From positions 1-45,915 of the forward strand of contig JAIRRJ010000055.1 of NCBI GenBank assembly GCA_031256035.1: a stretch of DNA of 45,915 nucleotides. Reading direction: 5' to 3'. The position numbers and the translations under genes are program-made. Positions 8,060 through 16,239 of the stretch are shown piece after piece. Under the pieces are notes generated by a model. That model searched no databases and was not told the origin of the DNA. It was given only the letters and a program-made list of their open reading frames with translations. This stretch comes from Treponema sp. Lineage in GTDB: Bacteria > Spirochaetota > Spirochaetia > Treponematales > Breznakiellaceae. Every line of letters begins with the position of its first letter. Within the stretch, counting starts at the first letter, position 1.

Positions 8060-9208
8060 ATGGGCAAAACAGCAAAACTACCAAAACAAGCTCACATGTT
8101 AAAGCAAGCGAAATTTGTTTTGGAGGATGGCAGCGAATATTTTGGATGGTCATTCGGAAAGAACAGGTCTTTAGCGGGAGAACTTGTCTTTAATACCGGC
8201 ATGAACGGTTTGAATCATATACTGACAGACCCCGGCTCATGCGGGCAGATTGTTGTTTCTACTTATCCGCTGGCGGGCAACGGCGGCGTGCATGTAAAAC
8301 CAAACGGAGAGCCGTTCCTTGATGAACAGGGGCTGCCGCTTTCTCTTGAATCGGAAAAGATTCATGTTTCAGGTTTGGTAGTTTCCGATCTTTGCAGAGA
8401 GCCAAGCCATTATTCTTCAAAGTTAACTTTGTCGTCATGGCTTGAAAAAGAAAATGTACCCGGCATTTACGGTGTTGATACCCGCGCCCTCGCCGTAAGG
8501 CTGCGCGAACGCGGAACTATGCGGGGAAAAATCCTTGTCGAAGGTAAAACCGATGTTACATTGAATCAGGCGCGCCTTGCCAATCCCGCCGATGTTTCAC
8601 ATTATGAGGTTAAAAGTTTTGTTCCCGAAGGCGAAAAGGGAAATGAAAAGAGGCTTAATATTGCTTTAATTGACTGCGGGGTTAAGGCGAATATTATCCG
8701 CTGCTTTCTTGCGCGTAATGCCGAGGTGATCCGCGTGCCTTGGAATCATGATTTAAGCGGGATTGAATACGACGGTATTTTTATTTCAAACGGGCCAGGC
8801 GATCCTAAAGACTGCGGCAAAACAATCGCGGCAGTACGCAAAATGTTTTCAGCTAATAAACCGATCTTCGGCGTTGGTATCGGAAACCTCATCATAGCTC
8901 TTGCCGCCGGCGCGGATACTCACAAAATGCACTTCGGGCATTGCGGGCAGAACCAGCCCTGCATTGAGGCAGATTCAAAGCGTTGTTACATTACCGCGCA
9001 GAATCACGGCTATGCGGTGCGGGGCGAAACGCTCCCCCGCGGCTGGCAGCCCTGGTTTATCAACGCGAACGACGGCAGTATCGAAGGGATACGCTGCACG
9101 GATCAGCCTTTTGCGGCGGTACAGTTCAACCCCGAAGGCTGTCCCGGCCCCCGCGACACTGAATTCCTGTTCGACAAATTTATTGAGCAGGTGAAGGAGC
9201 GCAAATGA
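8060..9208 (+). CDS. carA: Carbamoyl-phosphate synthase small subunit with inactivated glutaminase
   Basis: The 382-aa protein has the full two-domain layout of CarA: an N-terminal domain ([42 protein letters not shown]) and a class I amidotransferase domain ([48 protein letters not shown]). The nucleophile loop, normally GICLGHQ, is GVGIGNL, so the catalytic cysteine is glycine. The catalytic histidine of GHPEASPGP is replaced too (FNPEGCPGP). It therefore cannot hydrolyse glutamine. The GNL in place of GHQ and the sequence GQNQP resemble the ammonia-dependent mitochondrial CPS1. It probably serves as a structural partner of CarB, with free ammonia as nitrogen source. The stop overlaps carB's ATG (ATGA). 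Confidence 0.9.
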   Translation: MGKTAKLPKQAHMLKQAKFVLEDGSEYFGWSFGKNRSLAGELVFNTGMNGLNHILTDPGSCGQIVVSTYPLAGNGGVHVKPNGEPFLDEQGLPLSLESEKIHVSGLVVSDLCREPSHYSSKLTLSSWLEKENVPGIYGVDTRALAVRLRERGTMRGKILVEGKTDVTLNQARLANPADVSHYEVKSFVPEGEKGNEKRLNIALIDCGVKANIIRCFLARNAEVIRVPWNHDLSGIEYDGIFISNGPGDPKDCGKTIAAVRKMFSANKPIFGVGIGNLIIALAAGADTHKMHFGHCGQNQPCIEADSKRCYITAQNHGYAVRGETLPRGWQPWFINANDGSIEGIRCTDQPFAAVQFNPEGCPGPRDTEFLFDKFIEQVKERK

Positions 9209-12200
9209 CACCAAATCCCCCACTCCCTACTCCCCGTTCCCCGCTCCCCAATAAAGTTCTCATTCTCGGTTCTGGCGGACTAAAAATCGGGCAGGCGGGG
9301 GAATTTGACTATTCCGGCTCACAGGCAATAAAGGCGCTGCGCGAAGAAGGGATTAAAGTAGTTTTGATTAATCCCAACATCGCCACAATTCAAACCAGCG
9401 AAGGCATGGCGGACGCTACTTATTATCTTCCCGTAACACCTGAGTATGTGCGCCAGGTAATTGAAAAAGAAAAACCTGACGGGCTTTTGCTGTCGTTCGG
9501 CGGACAGACCGCGCTTAACTGCGGGGTTGCTCTTGACAGGGACGGCACTCTTGCCGAATACGGGGTGAAGGTATTAGGCACTTCTGTAAAAACCATCGAA
9601 GATACCGAAGACCGCGAACTGTTTGTTAAACGCCTTGATGAAATCGGCGCGTTATCTCCCCGCAGTGTAGCCGTTACAGACACCGCCTCTGCGCTAAAAG
9701 CCGCGGGAGAAATCGGCTACCCTGTCATGGCGCGTGTCGCCTACGCGCTTGGCGGCGCCGGTTCGGGCATCTGCCGCAATGAAAAAGAACTTTCAAAAAG
9801 ATGCGGCATGGCTTTCGCAAGGACGAACGAAACGGGCGCATCCCCCCAGATACTTGTTGAAGAATGGCTCGGCGGCTGGAAGGAAATTGAATTTGAAGTA
9901 GTAAGAGATTCATTCGACAACTGCATCACCGTATGCAGCATGGAGAATTTTGATCCTCTCGGCATACATACAGGAGAGAGCATTGTCGCAGCCCCCGCGC
10001 AAACATTATCTGATTCCGAGTTTCAAAAACTAAGAAAGGTAGCGATTGACGTTATCCGCCATCTTGGAATCATCGGCGAGTGCAATATCCAGTACGCCCT
10101 CGATCCGTTTTCGGAAGATTACCGCATCATCGAAGTGAACGCGAGGCTTTCAAGGAGTTCCGCCCTTGCTTCCAAAGCTACAGGTTACCCGCTTGCCTTT
10201 GTTGCGGCAAAACTCGCCCTTGGGTACTCGCTCCTTGACATTGAGAACCGCATCACCCGCGCGACAAAGTCCTGCTTCGAGCCGGCAATAGACTATGTTG
10301 TGGTAAAAGTCCCGCGCTGGGACCTTGCTAAATTCAAAAATGTAGACCTCCGCATCGGCTCGGAAATGAAGTCTGTCGGCGAAGTTATGTCTATCGCGAG
10401 AACTTTTGAAGAGGCGATACAAAAAGCCCTGCGCATGACAGGCATCGGCGCTCCCGGCCTTGCGGGGGAGGATGCCCTTTGTGGGGGCAGCTTTACTCAA
10501 CCGGGAAAGATAGACGCGAAAATCCGCGATGCGCTTTCAATGCCCACAGACAGGAGAATATTTGTAATCTACCGCGCTCTTGTTGAAGGCTGGACGGCGG
10601 ACAAGATTCACAGCCTGACTAAAATCGACAAATGGTTTTTGCACAAGATAGCGAATGTTTATGAGACAGAGAAAGAATTGAGAGGAACAGTGAGCAGTGA
10701 GCAGGGATCAGTTCTTGTTCGCGAGCTTCTTGCAAAAGCCAAACGCCTCGGTTTCTCCGATTCCCGCATTGGAGAGTTTTGCAGTCTTTCAGAAAAAGAA
10801 GTGCGCGCCCTACGGGAAGAGTTCCGCATCTTTCCTGCCGTCAAACAGATTGACACTCTTGCGGCGGAATATCCGGCAAAAACCAACTATCTGTACATGA
10901 GCTACTGCGCCGCGGAAACGGCAAGCGGAGGAATTCCCATTGACGATGTAAGCCCCGCCGGGCGCGGCGTTATGGTGCTAGGCTCGGGGGCTTACAGGAT
11001 TGGAAGCAGCGTTGAATTTGACTGGTGCTGCGTTAACGCGGCGTTGACGGCGCGCAAGCTGGGGCGTTATTCGATCATGGTGAACTGTAATCCCGAAACA
11101 GTCTCCACCGATTACGATATGTGCGACAGGCTCTACTTTGAAGAGCTTACCCTTGAGAGGATTTTGGATATTTACGAACGTGAAAAAGCTGACGGAATAA
11201 TTCTTTCGATGGGGGGGCAGATACCCAATAACCTTGCGACAAAACTTTTTGACGCGTGAACTCATCTTTACGGAACAACACCGCAGTCAATTGACATGGC
11301 GGAAGACAGGCATAAATTCTCACGGCTTCTTGACAAGCTCAATATTGAGCAGCCTGAATGGAAGGAACTGACAGACCTTGCATCAGCGCGTAAATTCGCA
11401 AGTGAAGTTGGCTATCCTGTTTTGATACGCCCCAGTTATGTGCTATCAGGCGCGGCGATGAATGTCGCTTGGGATGATCAGAGCCTTGAGAAATTCTTAA
11501 GCCTTGCTTCGGACGTATCGGCGGAACATCCTGTGGTCATTTCCAAATTTGTCGAAAACTCAAAGGAAATAGAAATTGACGCTGTAGCCAGGAAGGGCGA
11601 GATTCTCTTTAACGCCATTACCGAACATATAGAAAATGCCGGTGTTCATTCAGGAGACGCGACAGTAGTCCTTCCCGCGCAAAGGCTCTATGTGGAAACC
11701 GTGCGCAAGATCAGGAGGATAAGCGAACAAATCGTCAAAGCCCTTGATATTACTGGCCCGTTTAACATCCAGTTTCTTGCACAGCGCGGGCGTGTGCGGG
11801 TGATTGAGTGCAACCTGAGGGCAAGCCGCAGTTTCCCGTTCTGCTCAAAGGTCAGCAGGGTGAACATGATTGAGATGGCTGTCAAGGCAATGCTGGACGA
11901 GCCAGTGGAAAAAACCGCCGTCTCTACCCTGGATTTGCAATGGGTGGGAGTAAAAGCCGCGCAGTTCAGCTTTTCAAGGCTTCACGGAGCAGACCCTGTA
12001 AGCGGCGTGGAGATGGCAAGCACAGGGGAAGTCGGCTGCATAGGAACTGATTTTTCTGACGCTCTGTTAAAGGCGCTTCTTTCCGTGGGATATAAAATCC
12101 CGAAAGCAAAAGCAGGTCGCGTCCCGCGGGTACTGCTTTCTACCGGCCCCATTGAAACCAAAGTGGATTTTCTTGACTCGGCGCAAAAGCTTGTCTCAAT

Positions 12201-12525
12201 GGGCTACGAACTTTTCGGCTCAAAGGGAACGGCAAAATTTCTTGCGGCTAACAATGTCTCCGCAAAAACCCTGCACTGGCCGCTTGAAGACAAACAGCCC
12301 AATATAGCCGATTTCATAAAACGCCGCGAAATTGACATGATTATCAATATCCCGAAAAACAACCGCGAACTTGAACTGAAAAACGACTACATTATCCGCC
12401 GTATGGCAGTTGACTTTGACATTCCCCTGTTCACGAACATCAAGGTTGCAAAAGAATTTATTGACGCTCTTGAGACTCTGCATAACGGAGCAGGCGTGGA
12501 AATTAAAGCTTGGGAAGAATATTAA
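9205..12525 (+). CDS. carB: Carbamoyl-phosphate synthase large subunit, interrupted by an in-frame UGA
   Basis: Makes carbamoyl phosphate for arginine and pyrimidines from bicarbonate, ATP and ammonia. Both ATP-grasp halves and the C-terminal MGS-like regulatory domain ([13 protein letters not shown] onward) are present. The sequence is close to the eukaryotic CPS type ([36 protein letters not shown]). Codon 685 (11257-11259) is TGA, and homology continues in the same frame directly after it ([17 protein letters not shown]), so no frameshift is involved. Without readthrough the products would be 684 aa and, if restarted at ATG 11296, 409 aa. Two repeat-derived insertions occur: [12 protein letters not shown] at the N-terminus (9216-9250) and [10 protein letters not shown] (10687-10712). 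UGA ends other genes here, so it is not a sense codon. Confidence 0.85.
9216..9250 (-). repeat. Heptamer repeat at the start of carB
   Basis: On the minus strand the bases read GGGGAGC, GGGGAAC, GGGGAGT, AGGGAGT, GGGGGA, the same heptamer family as in copA at 4345. It encodes a proline-rich N-terminal extension before the family's usual beginning [14 protein letters not shown]. Confidence 0.85.
10687..10712 (+). repeat. AGTGAGCAGTGAGCAG repeat inside carB
   Basis: ACAGTGAGCAGTGAGCAGGG matches the blocks of the dispersed repeat at 197-278, 14378-14400 and 45826-45915. It lies in frame within carB between the two halves of the protein and adds about ten residues. Confidence 0.75.
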
Positions 12526-12553
12526 ACACCCGCAGGGCGTTGATGAGCCTCTA

Positions 12554-12988
12554 TTACTTATCTTCCGAATATGTAAAACCCGCAGCCTGCCTTTCGTCTT
12601 GCAGTTTTGCCCATGCGTCGATTCCTTTATCGCGTAATAATGCGTTATCAAGCTTGAGTACCGGATAGCCGGCGTCAAAATTATCAATAAGCTCGCACGG
12701 ATAACTTTCACATAAGGCGCACATTTGGACGCCTTTTTCTTCAGCGCATTTGCGAACAACGCATCCCGGATTGCCGCTTCCTTCTTTGCAGGACTTGCAC
12801 TCCCAATGTTCGGCAATGTTTGTCAAAAAACTCCAAAAACCGTCTCCTCCGGGAAGATTGTTCACCACATTGTCAAATCCGGCATTTTTCATTTCTTCAT
12901 ACAAGGTCTTTGCAGCCGGAAAAACCTTTACCTTTACGGCGCAATTTTCGCAATAAAGGCCGCAATAACACATATATCGTTTATCCAT
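12554..12988 (-). CDS. DUF3795 cysteine-rich protein, 144 aa
   Basis: The protein starts MDKRYMCYCGLYCENCAVKV, the CGLYCxxC signature of the DUF3795 family, and contains further cysteines in CKSCKEGSGNPGCVVRKC and MCALCESYPCE. That makes about a dozen cysteines placed to bind metal, probably zinc. Members are small cytoplasmic proteins of unknown function. The gene converges on carB with a 28-base gap. On the minus strand TATAAT and then AGAGGT precede the ATG at 12988, a good -10 box and ribosome site. Confidence 0.85.
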   Translation of the reverse strand: MDKRYMCYCGLYCENCAVKVKVFPAAKTLYEEMKNAGFDNVVNNLPGGDGFWSFLTNIAEHWECKSCKEGSGNPGCVVRKCAEEKGVQMCALCESYPCELIDNFDAGYPVLKLDNALLRDKGIDAWAKLQDERQAAGFTYSEDK

Positions 12989-12994
12989 GTTTTA

Positions 12995-13001
12995 CCTCTT
13001 G
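12995..13001 (-). promoter_or_regulatory. -10 box region of the DUF3795 gene
   Basis: The minus strand shows a perfect TATAAT shortly upstream of AGAGGTAAAACATG; no convincing -35 box was found, only GTGTCT at the right distance. Position is approximate to a few bases. Confidence 0.35.
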
Positions 13002-13029
13002 CGTTATTATAGCTGTAAATTTGGTGTGA

Positions 13030-13200
13030 GACACTTTTTTTTACACGACAGCAGAGGACATGGGAAATTATTCGAAGAAGAGCCTCACGCAAAGATGAAA
13101 AGGAAGAATGAGAATTTTACTTATCTTCTTCATTTGTGAGCTTCGTGTACTTTGCGCCTCCGTGTGAAATCTTCGGGAATTTCGGTAAAATTCCGCTTGA
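13030..13200. repeat. Dispersed CACGCAAAG/CTTTGCG repeat, intergenic
   Basis: The stretch holds CACGCAAAGATGAAAAGG on the left and CTTCGTGTACTTTGCGCCTC on the right. These look like the two facing halves of the CGCAAAG repeat family seen elsewhere in the window. No gene is seen here. Confidence 0.5.
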
Positions 13201-13262
13201 CAATATTTTCACTTTTTGGTATATTTTACCGTAATGACTGCATCATGTGGTACAGGCAGCAT

Positions 13263-13390
13263 GGAACATCAACCGAGTCACTTTAGTGGCGAAGGTTCCC
13301 CTCTTGATGCCGCTGTTTCCAAAGCTTTAGCTGGAGTTTTTTCGCAGAAAAAACTCCTACTGTGCAAATTGGCAGGGATGCCGATTTGCA
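13263..13390. repeat. Stack of palindromic elements
   Basis: Three hairpins follow each other. GGAAC at 13263-13267 pairs with GGTTCC at 13294-13299. GGAGTTTTTTC (13333-13343) pairs perfectly with GAAAAAACTCC (13347-13357). GCAAATTGGCA (13364-13374) pairs with TGCCGATTTGC (13379-13389) with one mismatch. The first hairpin is the same element as the one at 14602-14637. An 85-aa open frame spans the stack, but I think the region is non-coding repeat. Confidence 0.7.
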
Positions 13391-13566
13391 GCAAAACCCC
13401 GCCCTTTGCGGATTTGGGGCGGCTTTTACATGTGAATCGACCGTTATATATATATTCTATAGAAGAGATTTAACCAAAACTTACTTTAATTTACCCTTTC
13501 ACTCACATAGCCCAAAAAACAGCTTTCCGGGTGAGGCGGCTGTATATTCGGGGGACAAAACGATTC

Positions 13567-13657
13567 ATCCGGAGGCAAAAATGGACTATTCGGATGTCCG
13601 AACAAGCCATTCGGAGGCAAAAATAAACCATTCGGGTGTCCGGGCAGGCCGTTCGGA
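13567..13657 (+). repeat. 21-bp-phased ATTCGGA repeats upstream of the 231-aa gene
   Basis: ATTCGGA-like words start at 13567, 13588, 13609, 13630 and 13651, exactly 21 bp apart, within a 42-bp alternating repeat. The copy at 13589-13602 is a perfect palindrome, TTCGGATGTCCGAA. The block ends about 20 bases before the ATG at 13679. Translated, it gives seven-residue repeats (YSDVRTS, HSEAKIN, HSGVRAG), so a coding origin is also possible. Confidence 0.8.
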
Positions 13658-13678
13658 AAAACAAACATAGGAGATTTT

Positions 13679-14374
13679 ATGCAAAGCAACAGAGACTGGC
13701 TGCCGGGCAGCCGCATGGGGCAGCTTGCTATGGCGAAAAACTGGCACAGCGTCCTTACCACAAAAGGCACTCAGTGGCAAATCACTGCCGCAGACGTGTC
13801 GGAACTGAAAGATATTATCGAGGATTCGGACAAGGCTCTTACCAAAGCGATGGCTGGCGACCGGAGCGCGGTTGTTACAGCCAGATGCAAAGAGGCTTTC
13901 GAACCCATGATTTCTTACATGAGGAATATGAAAAAACGCAAGTTCTTCAACCCGCCGCTTTTGGATTCGGATTTTGTCAGCCTTGGGCTTTCTCCTCCAA
14001 ACACTACTTCAACGCCCATTCCGCCGCCCACGGCGCAGGTGATCGCGGACATTACCTTTCCCGGTATTCATCTTGTTGAACTGCGCAATATCCGCGCGGT
14101 GGAAGGCGGCGTGATGCCCGATCCTCGCAGCGACTACGGTGTAAAGATGTGCTGGGGGATAATGGGTCAGCCGACACCTACGGACAAGTTTCACCTGACA
14201 GAGGTTCCGAAATCTGGGCATGACCTGCCGCACTCAAAGTTCAGGCGGCGCAAGAAGGAGTTATTTGACTTTGACGGTGAAAGCGGGAATACGATTTACT
14301 TTTGCCTGCGTTATGAAAACCCGCGCGGAGAGGCTGGGCCGTTTGGACCGATGTTGAGCGCGGTTATTCCATGA
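13679..14374 (+). CDS. Hypothetical protein, 231 aa
   Basis: AGGAG lies seven bases before the ATG at 13679. The product has no signal peptide. An N-terminal helical part (VSELKDIIEDSDKALTKAM) is followed by a proline-rich linker (SPPNTTSTPIPPPT) and a C-terminal beta-rich region (GNTIYFCLRYENPRGEAGPFG) that resembles an immunoglobulin/fibronectin-like strand pattern. I recognise no named family. A repeat-rich upstream region and dispersed repeats downstream place it in an accessory segment. The C-terminal fold recalls bacterial carbohydrate or surface modules, but the lack of an export signal leaves the role open. Confidence 0.75.
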   Translation: MQSNRDWLPGSRMGQLAMAKNWHSVLTTKGTQWQITAADVSELKDIIEDSDKALTKAMAGDRSAVVTARCKEAFEPMISYMRNMKKRKFFNPPLLDSDFVSLGLSPPNTTSTPIPPPTAQVIADITFPGIHLVELRNIRAVEGGVMPDPRSDYGVKMCWGIMGQPTPTDKFHLTEVPKSGHDLPHSKFRRRKKELFDFDGESGNTIYFCLRYENPRGEAGPFGPMLSAVIP

Positions 14375-14377
14375 GCA

Positions 14378-14450
14378 GTGAACAGTTAGCAGTGAAGAGG
14401 TTCACGCAAAGGCGCCAAGTCACGAAGGACACAAAGGGAAGATCAGGGAA
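14378..14450. repeat. Copy of the dispersed ~130-bp repeat family (partial)
   Basis: GAGCAGTGAACAGTTAGCAGTG is followed by CACGCAAAGGCGCCAAGTCACG, the same two blocks, in the same order, as the copy at 45789-45915. It immediately precedes leader A. Confidence 0.7.
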
Positions 14451-14478
14451 GAAGAAGAAAAACAACGGAGTTTTGGTA

Positions 14479-14578
14479 TGGATACAAGGCTGAATACAGC
14501 TTTATGTATACACATTCGTTGAATGTGGAATAATGTGGCAGTTACCCAATAAAGAAGGGTAACCTAAAGGAGTGTGTT
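14479..14578 (+). promoter_or_regulatory. Structured leader A of the BspA-like lipoprotein gene
   Basis: About 100 bases beginning TGGATACAAGGCTGAA are shared with 15901-16001. Two hairpins are visible: CACATTC (14511-14517) with GAATGTG (14521-14527), and GTTACCC (14541-14547) with GGGTAAC (14557-14563). AAAGGAG follows the second hairpin and precedes the ATG at 14579. Compared with leader B the first stem has two compensatory base-pair changes. Confidence 0.7.
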
Positions 14579-15730
14579 ATGAAAAACACAATCAAACTTT
14601 TGGGAACCTCACCCGAGCGCGTGGCGCGAAGGTTCCCCCTCGTTATTATTGCTGTGGCGGCAATAGTCGGTATTTCAATGTTGTCGTGCGGCGATTCGGA
14701 TGATGATGATACTAAAACAACAACCGACTATAACATGGCCGGCATATATTCATTTTCAATAAATAACAATGAGCGTGAATGGATTTTTGATGCTGATTCA
14801 AATTATAGTGCTACTACTGTATATAATCACACCCATAGCGGCTGGTGGAATTCCAAAGGCGATGATGTAACAATCAGCTATGGCTTCGCGGACCCTGATA
14901 AAAAAGAAGTATTTTCTGTGCAAGAGAACGGAAATCAATTGACTCTTACTCTTAAAAATAATTCAGCGCAAGTTTCTTTAGTACTGGAGGAGCTTGGACT
15001 ATCGGCAAAAAAAATAACGTTAACTAAGAGACATACGCCACCCATAGGACAAGCAATTACCAGCGCTGAAGACCTCAGAGCCGTCCTTGTCAAACTCCCT
15101 AAAAACACCGCCGCTACTCCGCACGCCATTGTTTTGAATGTGAGCGATCTTGGCGGCGACACAGATACGAAAGGAAGCATTGGAGATGCACTTCGTGTAT
15201 CCTATAAATTTGTCAGCATTGATCTTTCCGGCAGCACCTTTACCAGCATTGATGTAGAGGCTTTTAAATATCATCTTTTACTTACCAGTGTTACTATGGG
15301 GAATAGTGTTACCAGCATTGGGAATAGTGCTTTTTCCAATTGTGAAAATCTTTCCAGTGTTACCATAGGGAACAACGTTAAAAGCATTGGGGTAAGTGCT
15401 TTTAAAGATTGTAACAATCTTTCCAGTGTTACCATAGGGAACAACGTTGAAAGCATTGGGGGAAGTGCTTTTCAAGATTGTAACAAACTTGACCGTGTTA
15501 CAATACCAAACAAAGTAACATCCATTGGAAAAAATGCTTTTTATTATGGTGTATACGACCGCATCCTCTACGGTCCTTCCAGTGTAACCTTCAAAGGGAC
15601 AATTCCTTCGGCTGGTTTTGATTCTAATGCATTCTACGGCGACTTAAATGCTAAGTTTTATGCGAGCAATACAAGCAATGGAACACCTGGGACATATACT
15701 AGATCGGGCAATAGTTGGACGAAGCAGTGA
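14579..15730 (+). CDS. BspA-like leucine-rich lipoprotein, 383 aa
   Basis: The signal begins MKNTIKLLG and ends at a lipobox cysteine (SMLSCGDSDDD, about residue 41). Between them sit about 13 extra residues (TSPERVARRFPLV) encoded by a palindromic repeat (14602-14637), making the n-region unusually long and charged. A beta-rich domain follows at about residues 50-145. Residues about 215-320 carry BspA-type leucine-rich repeats of about 23 residues (LSSVTIGNNVKSIGVSAFKD and relatives). Such proteins are surface adhesins or binding proteins in oral and gut bacteria. The gene is flanked by dispersed repeats and uses leader A. Confidence 0.88.
   Translation: MKNTIKLLGTSPERVARRFPLVIIAVAAIVGISMLSCGDSDDDDTKTTTDYNMAGIYSFSINNNEREWIFDADSNYSATTVYNHTHSGWWNSKGDDVTISYGFADPDKKEVFSVQENGNQLTLTLKNNSAQVSLVLEELGLSAKKITLTKRHTPPIGQAITSAEDLRAVLVKLPKNTAATPHAIVLNVSDLGGDTDTKGSIGDALRVSYKFVSIDLSGSTFTSIDVEAFKYHLLLTSVTMGNSVTSIGNSAFSNCENLSSVTIGNNVKSIGVSAFKDCNNLSSVTIGNNVESIGGSAFQDCNKLDRVTIPNKVTSIGKNAFYYGVYDRILYGPSSVTFKGTIPSAGFDSNAFYGDLNAKFYASNTSNGTPGTYTRSGNSWTKQ
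14602..14637. repeat. Palindromic element inside a signal-peptide coding region
   Basis: GGGAACCT (14602-14609) and AGGTTCCC (14630-14637) are perfect inverted repeats around CACCCGAGCGCGTGGCGCGA. The element at 13263-13299 is the same family (shared ACCGAG, GTGGCG, GAAGGTTCCCC). Confidence 0.8.
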
Positions 15731-15732
15731 CG

Positions 15733-15895
15733 GAGGCGCGGTGGTGACAGGCACCCACGCAATATGTGGGAGTGAACAGTTAGCAGTGTTGGTGTCCGCA
15801 AGCGTTGTTATCTACACACTGCTCACTGATAACTGCTCACTGCTTCCTTTGCGCCTTGGTGTCTTTGCGAGAGGCTCTTTTTCGAATAAATGTTT
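15733..15895. repeat. Dispersed ~130-bp repeat, copy 1
   Basis: Contains GGCGCGGTGGTG, GCAATATGTGGGAGT, CAGTTAGCAGTGTTGGTGTC, CGCAAGCGTTGTTATCTACA, CACTGCTCACTGATAACTGC and CTTCCTTTGCGCCTTGGTGT in that order. The same order occurs at 16240-16396, and inverted at 45789-45915. It sits between two lipoprotein genes. Confidence 0.88.
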
Positions 15896-15900
15896 TAACC

Positions 15901-16001
15901 TGGATACAAGGCTGAAAACAGCTTTAGTATACACACTTGTTAAGTGTGGACGATTTAATATGTCACCCGTATTATGATAGGGTAACAAAAAGGAGATTCT
16001 T
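15901..16001 (+). promoter_or_regulatory. Structured leader B of the small cysteine-rich lipoprotein gene
   Basis: This is the homologue of 14479-14578. Hairpin 1 is CACACTT (15932-15938) with AAGTGTG (15942-15948). Hairpin 2 is GTCACCC (15962-15968) with GGGTAAC (15980-15986), with one mismatch. AAAAGGAG precedes the ATG at 16002. TATACA just before hairpin 1 could be a -10 box. Confidence 0.7.
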
Positions 16002-16199
16002 ATGAGAAACAGCAAATTATTGATTTTGGGTTTAATTGCCCTACTATTGGTAGGCGGATTGGTACTGGCGAGCTGCAAATTTGGTTGTCAAAATGATTGT
16101 GGTGTTACTTCCTATGATTATGCATATGTTTCAGATCAATGTAAAACTGATTCATGTGCTGTAAAGGGATATGGTCTTTTTATAAAGTGTGATTGTTAA
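16002..16199 (+). CDS. Cysteine-rich small lipoprotein, 65 aa
   Basis: A signal sequence (MRNSKLLILGLIALLLVGG) ends at the lipobox VLASC. The mature part of about 42 residues contains six more cysteines (KFGCQNDCG, DQCKTDSC, IKCDC), a density that suggests disulfides or metal binding in the cell envelope. AAGGAG is well placed. The gene shares its leader with the BspA-like gene upstream and is followed by another copy of the dispersed repeat. No family is recognised. Confidence 0.75.
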   Translation: MRNSKLLILGLIALLLVGGLVLASCKFGCQNDCGVTSYDYAYVSDQCKTDSCAVKGYGLFIKCDC

Positions 16200-16239
16200 C
16201 CAGTACTCCATGAAATTTAAAATAATTTAGGAGTTGCGC

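Noticed and set aside
11257-11259. The carB UGA as a selenocysteine codon
   Set aside because: No stem-loop with a proper apical loop follows within 20 bases, and related proteins have neither cysteine nor a redox role there.
11257-11259. UGA as tryptophan (altered code)
   Set aside because: Rhodanese, icd, carA and other genes end with UGA, and prfB carries a normal RF2 frameshift at UGA.
12220-12816. 198-aa frame on the minus strand opposite the carB end
   Set aside because: It is a shadow of carB and the DUF3795 gene; no independent evidence of coding.
13216-13473. 85-aa open frame over the hairpin stack
   Set aside because: It lies entirely in palindromic repeats, has no family-like features and no good ribosome site.
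13362-13670. 102-aa frame ending just before the 231-aa gene
   Set aside because: Its sequence is explained by the 21-bp repeat; no ribosome site or conserved residues were seen.
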